From Halieaceae bacterium (GTDB lineage: Bacteria; Pseudomonadota; Gammaproteobacteria; Pseudomonadales; Halieaceae): a DNA stretch of 12,621 nt. Shown in pieces: positions 8,298 through 12,621 of the stretch (position 1 is its first letter; each line of letters begins with the position of its first letter). The stretch spans positions 1-12,621 of the forward strand of contig QOPK01000052.1 in NCBI GenBank assembly GCA_003331685.1, given 5' to 3'. A program made the translations under genes and the position numbers. Under the pieces are notes generated by a model. The model saw nothing but the letters and a program-made list of their open reading frames with translations, did no database searches and was not told the DNA's origin.

Positions 8298-10502
8298 TTA
8301 GGACAACTGCAGCGGCAGTGAGCGCAGGCGTTGCCCCGTGGCTTTATACACCGCATTAGCTACGGCGGGCGCGATGGGTGGGAGCCCCGGCTCGCCAACA
8401 CCCGTGGGCTTGGTGCCACTGTCGATGATAATGACCTCGATCTCGGGAGACTCATCCATGCGCAGCATCGGATAGTCATGGAAGTTACTCTCCTTGATCG
8501 CACCGCCCTCTAGGCTCAGTCCGCCATGCAACGCAGCCGTCAGGCCGTAAATCACGCCGCCTTCCATTTGCGAGCGCACGATGTCGGGGTTCACCGCCTG
8601 ACCACAGTCGAGCACGCAGGTGACCCTGTGCACGCGGATCTTACCGTTCTCGACAGAGACTTCAGCAATTTCGGCCACATCAGTACGGAACGAATGGTGT
8701 GCCGCAAATCCCAGGTGATGACCCGCCGGCGGGTTCATTTTGGCCATGTGCTCGCCCGCCACGCGGATGACATTGTTGAGCCGTGGCGAGTTCTGCGTAT
8801 TTTGCAATCGAAACGCCACCTCATCCATGCCAGCGGCCTGAGACAACTCGTCAATCATCGACTCTTTGGCAAACGCCGTGTAGGAGTGGCCCACGGCGCG
8901 CCAGAATGTCATCGGCAGTTCATGGTCCACCGTCAAGTGAGTCACCCGCGTATTGGGGTGATCGTAGTCTTCAAACAACCCCTCGGTACTCGACTCATCG
9001 GTCGCAAATTTCTCGAAGTACCACTCACTCAAATTAGCGACGCCTTCGACCATGCCGTCGCCCATCCAGGAGTAGAGAGCCGGCAACAACGAACGGAAGG
9101 TATCGGGGGAAATATCGGCACCGGCACGCGCGGCGTCCCAAGCGATCAGGTTGCCGCCACTATCGACGCCCGCCTTGATGCGCATGAGTGAGGCAGGCCG
9201 GAAGGGTCCCTGTTGGATGTCGTCCTCACGCGTCCAGACCAACTGGATCGGCTTGCCGGTTGTTTTGGCGATCTCGGTCGCTTCGACAATATGCGACGGT
9301 GTGCCGCGCCGGCCGAAGCCGCCACCGAGGTAAGTCTGATGAAAGCGTACGTTCTCAGCGGGGATATCTGCCACGCGTGAGACCAGCCCGGGCACGGCTG
9401 ACGGGAACTGGATACCCGTCCAGACATCCGCCTCATCGCCCTGAATACTGACTACTGCATTTACGGGTTCCATGGGAGAATGCGATAACAGCGGTGCCCA
9501 ATATTCGGCTTCATGGGTCGTTGAGGCAGACTGCAGTGCCACCTCAATGTCACCCTCGCTTGGGCCTTCCACGCCGTTACCTGTATCGAGTGCTGCCGCG
9601 TAATCGCGTCGTAATGTAGCGGTATCAACAGCCTCCAATGGCAGTGACTCCCACTGCACATCGACCTTGGCCGCGGCCTGCTTGGCCTGCCAGAAGCTTT
9701 CGGCGACCACCGCCACCCCGGTACCGATCTCAAAGATATCGGTGACACCGGGCATGCTTTTGGCGCTCGCGGCATTCACTGACAGTGCTCTGGCCCTGGC
9801 TACCGGTGCACGCACGACGACCGCGTAATGCATACCGGGCACGTCAACGTCGATGCCAAACTGAGCCGTGCCAGTCGACTTGGCGATCGCATCAACCCGA
9901 CGGGTTTCCTGACCGATGTATCGGAACTCCGATGCGGGCTTCAGCGGTGCGTCCGCCTCAATGGTGAGCGATTGTGCGGTCGTAATAAAATCTGCATAGG
10001 GATAACGCGTCTCACCTGCCACCACATAACCGTTATCAGTAGTGAGCGAGGAGGTCGCGACGCCGAGGTCTTTCGCTGCGGCCTCGAGAATCAGCGCCCG
10101 CGTATTGGCGCCGACCTGTCGCAGTTGCAAATAGTGAGCATGTATTGACGAGCTACCCCCCGTCCCCTGCATGCCGAAGTCGGGGTTCACATAATCCTCG
10201 TGCGCCCCGGCAAGACGGATTTCCATATCGAGCGGGTTTACATCGAGCTCTTCACCAACCAAGGTTGCCAGGCCAGTGGTGACGCCCTGCCCCATCTCGG
10301 AGCGGGCGGTATAAAAGCGAATGGTGTTGTCGGGGAGTATCTGCAAGAAGGCGTTCGGAGTCCACGCTCCTTCGGTGCTCGCGATTGGCAGGGGCGCCGG
10401 CGCGCTGGAGCAACCTGTAATGGCAAAGCCGACCACTAGACCACCACCGGTGACAGCACTGGTTTGCAGGAAGCGACGACGCGAGACATTGACCGTGTTC
10501 AT
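8298..10502 (-). CDS. iorB: molybdenum-cofactor subunit of an isoquinoline 1-oxidoreductase/aldehyde dehydrogenase-type hydroxylase, Tat-exported
   Basis: Large subunit (734 residues) of a xanthine-oxidase-family Mo hydroxylase that adds water-derived oxygen to an N-heterocycle or aldehyde; the substrate is not readable. A twin-arginine signal (SRRRFLQ, 7-13) leads into a hydrophobic stretch (about 20-29) and a lipobox-like Ile28-Thr-Gly-Cys31, so it may be a Tat-exported lipoprotein. Family landmarks: GQGVTTGLATLVGEELDV near the N-terminus, GTAQFGIDVDVPGM opening the aldehyde-oxidase hammerhead-like domain, GGGFGRRG (393-400) at the molybdopterin cytosine dinucleotide site, and GVGEPG with catalytic Glu704 before the closing PPIAPAVANAV. 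It starts in the ATGA that ends iorA, with GGAGG (10510-10514, minus) as ribosome site. IorB is the best family match; the specific reaction name should not be taken literally. Confidence 0.9.
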   Translation of the reverse strand: MNTVNVSRRRFLQTSAVTGGGLVVGFAITGCSSAPAPLPIASTEGAWTPNAFLQILPDNTIRFYTARSEMGQGVTTGLATLVGEELDVNPLDMEIRLAGAHEDYVNPDFGMQGTGGSSSIHAHYLQLRQVGANTRALILEAAAKDLGVATSSLTTDNGYVVAGETRYPYADFITTAQSLTIEADAPLKPASEFRYIGQETRRVDAIAKSTGTAQFGIDVDVPGMHYAVVVRAPVARARALSVNAASAKSMPGVTDIFEIGTGVAVVAESFWQAKQAAAKVDVQWESLPLEAVDTATLRRDYAAALDTGNGVEGPSEGDIEVALQSASTTHEAEYWAPLLSHSPMEPVNAVVSIQGDEADVWTGIQFPSAVPGLVSRVADIPAENVRFHQTYLGGGFGRRGTPSHIVEATEIAKTTGKPIQLVWTREDDIQQGPFRPASLMRIKAGVDSGGNLIAWDAARAGADISPDTFRSLLPALYSWMGDGMVEGVANLSEWYFEKFATDESSTEGLFEDYDHPNTRVTHLTVDHELPMTFWRAVGHSYTAFAKESMIDELSQAAGMDEVAFRLQNTQNSPRLNNVIRVAGEHMAKMNPPAGHHLGFAAHHSFRTDVAEIAEVSVENGKIRVHRVTCVLDCGQAVNPDIVRSQMEGGVIYGLTAALHGGLSLEGGAIKESNFHDYPMLRMDESPEIEVIIIDSGTKPTGVGEPGLPPIAPAVANAVYKATGQRLRSLPLQLS

Positions 10503-10993
10503 GCTCTGCCCTCCGTCTGCGCCATGGCATCGTAGGCCAAGGCATTCTCACTCACTGACTGGATCGCGCGCTTGATACGGGGGTAGCAGCCGCAGCGGCA
10601 AATGTTGCCCGCCATTGCGGCGTCGATCTCGTCACTGCTGGGGTTGGGTTTGGCATCAAGGAGCGCCGCCGCTGCCATGATCTGGCCCGACTGGCAGTAA
10701 CCACATTGGGGCACTGCGTGTTCGTGCCACGCCGCCTGCAGAGGATGCAGATCTTCCGGCGTGCCCAGGCCCTCGATAGTCGTGATCGCCTTGTTAGCCA
10801 CCGCCTCGATAGGCGTGACGCAGGTTTTGAGGGCCGCGCCATCCACATGCATAGTGCAGGCACCGCACAAACCGGCACCACAACCAAACTTAGAGCCCTT
10901 AAGCTTAAAGTGGTCACGCACCACCCATAAAAGCGGCGTGCTGGGGTCGACATCGGCTTGAACGGTCTCGCCGTTGAGCGTGAAGTGAATCAT
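10499..10993 (-). CDS. iorA: [2Fe-2S] subunit of the IorAB-type molybdenum hydroxylase
   Basis: Small electron-transfer subunit (164 residues; family about 150-170) that takes electrons from the Mo site in IorB. The N-terminal plant-type ferredoxin domain has Cys38, Cys43, Cys46 and Cys58 (CGAGLCGAC core). The helical C-terminal [2Fe-2S] domain has Cys97, Cys100, Cys132 and Cys134 (QCGYCQSGQI and NICRCGCYPRI). All eight ligands are present. It has no signal peptide, so it is expected to be exported folded together with IorB via IorB's Tat signal. No FAD subunit is present, as is usual for the two-subunit IorAB group, where a cytochrome is thought to take the electrons. The start has GGAGA (11002-11006, minus) 8 bases upstream; the stop overlaps the iorB start by 4 bases. 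Confidence 0.93.
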   Translation of the reverse strand: MIHFTLNGETVQADVDPSTPLLWVVRDHFKLKGSKFGCGAGLCGACTMHVDGAALKTCVTPIEAVANKAITTIEGLGTPEDLHPLQAAWHEHAVPQCGYCQSGQIMAAAALLDAKPNPSSDEIDAAMAGNICRCGCYPRIKRAIQSVSENALAYDAMAQTEGRA

Positions 10994-11019
10994 CCGCTAA
11001 GTCTCCATGTGATTACGCA

Positions 11020-11025
11020 ACTATA
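11020..11025 (-). promoter_or_regulatory. possible -10 element (TATAGT) of iorAB
   Basis: On the minus strand TATAGT matches the -10 consensus at five of six bases and lies about 27 bases before the iorA ATG, with room for the ribosome site at 11002-11006. No good -35 is found 16-18 bases upstream, which would fit an activated promoter or simply a false match. Confidence 0.3.
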
Positions 11026-11040
11026 CGGCGCCACATGAGG

Positions 11041-11056
11041 TTGCGGATCGGCGCAA
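11041..11056. repeat. inverted repeat upstream of iorA
   Basis: TTGCG and CGCAA arms (5 bases) flank GATCGG. The site overlaps where a -35 would lie for the TATAGT at 11020-11025, so it might be an operator. The arms are short and chance is not excluded. Confidence 0.25.
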
Positions 11057-11100
11057 AACGGTGAAAACGCGGTCTATGCGTGGTCAAAAGTCTATCCGAA

Positions 11101-11114
11101 CCGCTCTAGAGCGG
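11101..11114. repeat. 14-base perfect palindrome between curA-like gene and iorA
   Basis: CCGCTCTAGAGCGG is a perfect palindrome lying 51 bases after the stop of the curA-like gene and 108 bases before iorA. It could fold as a short hairpin (terminator) or bind a dimeric regulator. No T-run follows it directly on the minus strand. Confidence 0.45.
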
Positions 11115-11164
11115 CTCAGATGGGAGAATTTTAACGAACGTCTGCAGTGATCGCGGGCTCGGAC

Positions 11165-12178
11165 TTACTCGGGGTCAGCGACTTTCAGCAACTGCTTGCC
11201 GAGGTTTTTGCCCGTAAACAAGCGCTGCAAGGTGGTGGGGATGTTCTCGAACCCTTCCTGCATGTCGACCTGATACTTGAGTTTGCCTTCGCCAATCCAG
11301 CCAAGCAGGTCTTTGATCGCCTCACCTGCACGGGGCAGATAATCGAGTACGATAAAGCCCTCCATGCGGCTGCGCATGATCACCAGGTTCATGATGTTGG
11401 TGGGGCCAGGCTGAGGCGTGGTCGCGTTGTAGTTGGCGATACCACCGCACATCACGACGCGTGAGCGCAGATTCAAGTGATTGAGCGCCGCTTCAAGAGT
11501 GTCGCCACCGACATTGTCGAAGAACACATTCCATTTCTCGGGGCAGGCCTCGGCAATCTGCTGATCGAGATTGCCCTGCTTATAGTCAATGGCGAGATCA
11601 AAACCCGCCTCTTCGGTGAGCCAGGCACACTTTTCAGGACCACCCGCAATACCGACCACGCGACAGCCTTTGATCTTGGCGATTTGCCCCGCAACCGAGC
11701 CTGTGGCACCCGCCGCACCCGAGACCAGCACGGTCTCGCCGGGCTGGGGATCACCCAGATCCAAGAGACCAAAGTAAGCGGTCAGGCCTGTCACGCCCAA
11801 TACCGAGAGCATCATTTCAGGGGGCGCGCCCTCTGGCATAGGCCTCAAGCTTGAGGGCGGGTGCGCTGGGTCAACCACCGCGTAATCCTGCCAACCATTG
11901 GTGGCCTGTACCATTTGACCCGCTGAAAAATCCGGGTGGTTCGACTTCACTACCTGGGCCACGCAGCCTGCGCGCATGGGGTCACCGATCTGCACAGGCG
12001 GCAGGTAACTCTCACGATCCATGGTCCAACCGCGCTGGGTAGGATCGAAGGAGAACATGAGGTTACGGATCAACACTTCACCCTCACCGGCCTCAGGGAT
12101 GTCGGTCTCAACGTACTTGAAATGTTCGGGTCCAATCATGCCCACGGGGCGCTCGTGTAAAAGCCACTGTCTGTTCAT
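11165..12178 (-). CDS. NADP-dependent double-bond reductase, MDR superfamily (CurA/YncB-like)
   Basis: A soluble 337-residue zinc-free oxidoreductase of the leukotriene B4 12-hydroxydehydrogenase / 2-alkenal reductase group, which reduces the C=C bond of alpha,beta-unsaturated aldehydes or ketones with NADPH. The N-terminal catalytic domain has the FDPTQRGWM-like block (44-53; here GWTMD) that matches the family's 'DPYMRG' motif. GVTGLTAYFGL (128-138) precedes the Rossmann domain, whose nucleotide loop is GAAGATG (154-160), followed by VVGIAGGPEK and FFDNVGGDTLEAAL. Zinc-ligand Cys patterns of alcohol dehydrogenases are absent. The frame is open upstream to 12289, but the family N-terminus (MNRQWLLHERP) begins at the ATG at 12178, with AGAGAG about 10 bases before it. 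The gene lies upstream of iorAB on the same strand; a shared pathway is possible but unproven. The exact substrate is unknown. Confidence 0.9.
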   Translation of the reverse strand: MNRQWLLHERPVGMIGPEHFKYVETDIPEAGEGEVLIRNLMFSFDPTQRGWTMDRESYLPPVQIGDPMRAGCVAQVVKSNHPDFSAGQMVQATNGWQDYAVVDPAHPPSSLRPMPEGAPPEMMLSVLGVTGLTAYFGLLDLGDPQPGETVLVSGAAGATGSVAGQIAKIKGCRVVGIAGGPEKCAWLTEEAGFDLAIDYKQGNLDQQIAEACPEKWNVFFDNVGGDTLEAALNHLNLRSRVVMCGGIANYNATTPQPGPTNIMNLVIMRSRMEGFIVLDYLPRAGEAIKDLLGWIGEGKLKYQVDMQEGFENIPTTLQRLFTGKNLGKQLLKVADPE

Positions 12179-12266
12179 TGTTATGCGTCTCTCTGCTGGT
12201 CTAGTTTTCGCGATACTGTTATGTAGAGCCGTCGAACCCGAGCGGTTCACCGCTGCTACAAAATGT

Positions 12267-12283
12267 CGTTTCAATGAGAAACG
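12267..12283. repeat. inverted repeat in the curA-like/exported-protein divergent spacer
   Basis: CGTTTC (12267-12272) and GAAACG (12278-12283) are perfect arms around AATGA, a geometry typical of dimeric repressor operators. It lies about 90 bases upstream of the curA-like start. Confidence 0.4.
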
Positions 12284-12288
12284 CACCA

Positions 12289-12311
12289 TACAACATCGGT
12301 GATCAGTTGTA
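12289..12311. repeat. second inverted repeat in the same divergent spacer
   Basis: TACAAC (12289-12294) and GTTGTA (12306-12311) are perfect 6-base arms around an 11-base centre that itself contains TGATCA. It is 5 bases from the previous inverted repeat, so the two could form one regulatory region between divergent genes. Confidence 0.35.
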
Positions 12312-12416
12312 CCCTATGAACCAGGATTCGCAGTCTGCGCGCGCTCAAAGACAATGAGAATGCGGGACTTCTTTGGGCGGCGTATGATTCACAGAGGAAG
12401 CTCTTTGGAACCCGTC

Positions 12417-12621
12417 ATGACGCACACAATGTCCCGCCAGACTCACGCCCCTCGTTGCAACAAAACGCCCTCAAGACACTTGCTGGCTAAAGTGCTTGTC
12501 ACTGTAGCCGCGACCCTGACTTTCAGCGCGTTTGCCACAGACCCACCAGCATCAGAGGCACGTCACGGGCGGATCAGCCCCCATGCGCAAACCGTCACCA
12601 CCGTGGCTGACCAGCTCTGGG
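12417..12621 (+). CDS. exported protein, N-terminal part only (cut by window end)
   Basis: An open frame runs off the window end with 68 codons visible from the ATG at 12417. It begins with a basic N-region (Arg and Lys residues), then a hydrophobic core (about LLAKVLVTVAATLTFSAFA) ending in Ala-Phe-Ala, a good signal peptidase I site, and continues TDPPASEARHG with a polar mature start; the last codons visible read VADQLW. So the product is predicted to be secreted to the periplasm or outer membrane. I do not recognise the family from so little sequence. The start is uncertain: ATG at 12429, 12417, 12384, 12360 and 12354 and TTG at 12405 are all in frame. The TTG has the best-placed site (AGAGGAAG, 12393-12400); the ATG at 12417 has only GGA 7 bases upstream. 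It is divergent from the curA-like gene. Confidence 0.6.
   Translation, partial: MTHTMSRQTHAPRCNKTPSRHLLAKVLVTVAATLTFSAFATDPPASEARHGRISPHAQTVTTVADQLW

Noticed and set aside
8526..9191. 221-codon plus-strand open frame
   Set aside because: It lies fully antisense to iorB, whose protein family is clear; its product is His/Arg-rich without recognisable motifs and is a shadow of high-GC coding sequence.
12179..12289. N-terminal extension of the curA-like protein to 12289
   Set aside because: The known family N-terminus begins at the ATG at 12178; the extension has no family similarity that I recognise and covers the likely promoter and operator region.
1..12621. CRISPR array, insertion sequence, phage or toxin-antitoxin genes
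   Set aside because: No regularly spaced repeats, transposase or integrase motifs, terminal inverted repeats with target duplications, or small paired genes were seen.

Overview
The window looks like chromosomal DNA of a Gram-negative, probably marine, gammaproteobacterium. The inference rests on moderately high GC, densely packed genes with good Shine-Dalgarno sites, lipoprotein and twin-arginine signals, and a GluRS of the gammaproteobacterial 'DPHVGT/KLSKR' kind. A Cellvibrionales/Halieaceae-like origin is a guess from family flavour, not demonstrated. No mobile element, phage gene, CRISPR array, tRNA or rRNA is visible. No gap without a gene exceeds 300 bases; the two largest are about 2014-2233 and 12179-12416.

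Layout. (1) 59-514 (+): a small four-helix membrane protein, probably DUF4345. It converges on gltX, and the two TAG stop codons share the same CTAG. (2) 511-2013 (-): gltX, glutamyl-tRNA synthetase. (3) 2234-7316 (+): a compact oligopeptide ABC importer operon, oppA-oppB-oppC and a fused oppD-oppF ATPase. Junctions are TGATG, ATGA and a 3-base gap, so translational coupling is likely. (4) 7381-8154 (-): a classical short-chain dehydrogenase/reductase, converging on the opp operon across a 64-bp spacer with nested inverted repeats. (5) 8298-10993 (-): iorA-iorB type molybdenum hydroxylase, a [2Fe-2S] subunit followed, with an ATGA overlap, by a Mo-cofactor subunit carrying a Tat signal and a lipobox. 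(6) 11165-12178 (-): a CurA/YncB-like NADP-dependent double-bond reductase of the MDR superfamily. (7) 12417-12621 (+): the first part of an exported protein of unknown function, divergent from (6) and cut by the window end.

How the genes work together. OppA captures peptides, OppBC form the channel and the OppDF fusion supplies both ATPase sites: a complete importer from one transcript. The four minus-strand oxidoreductase genes (curA-like, iorA, iorB, SDR) lie in one direction over about 4.8 kb. They could form a small catabolic or detoxification set (alkene/enone reduction, Mo-dependent hydroxylation or aldehyde oxidation, alcohol/ketone interconversion). The gaps of 143 and 171 bp, each with a hairpin or palindrome, suggest separate transcripts rather than one operon. 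No substrate can be read from the sequence.

I see no clearly new biological system. The most notable points are the predicted Tat-exported, lipid-anchored IorB that should carry IorA with it, the compact opp operon with a fused ATPase, and several palindromes in the oxidoreductase intergenic regions that could be operators or terminators.
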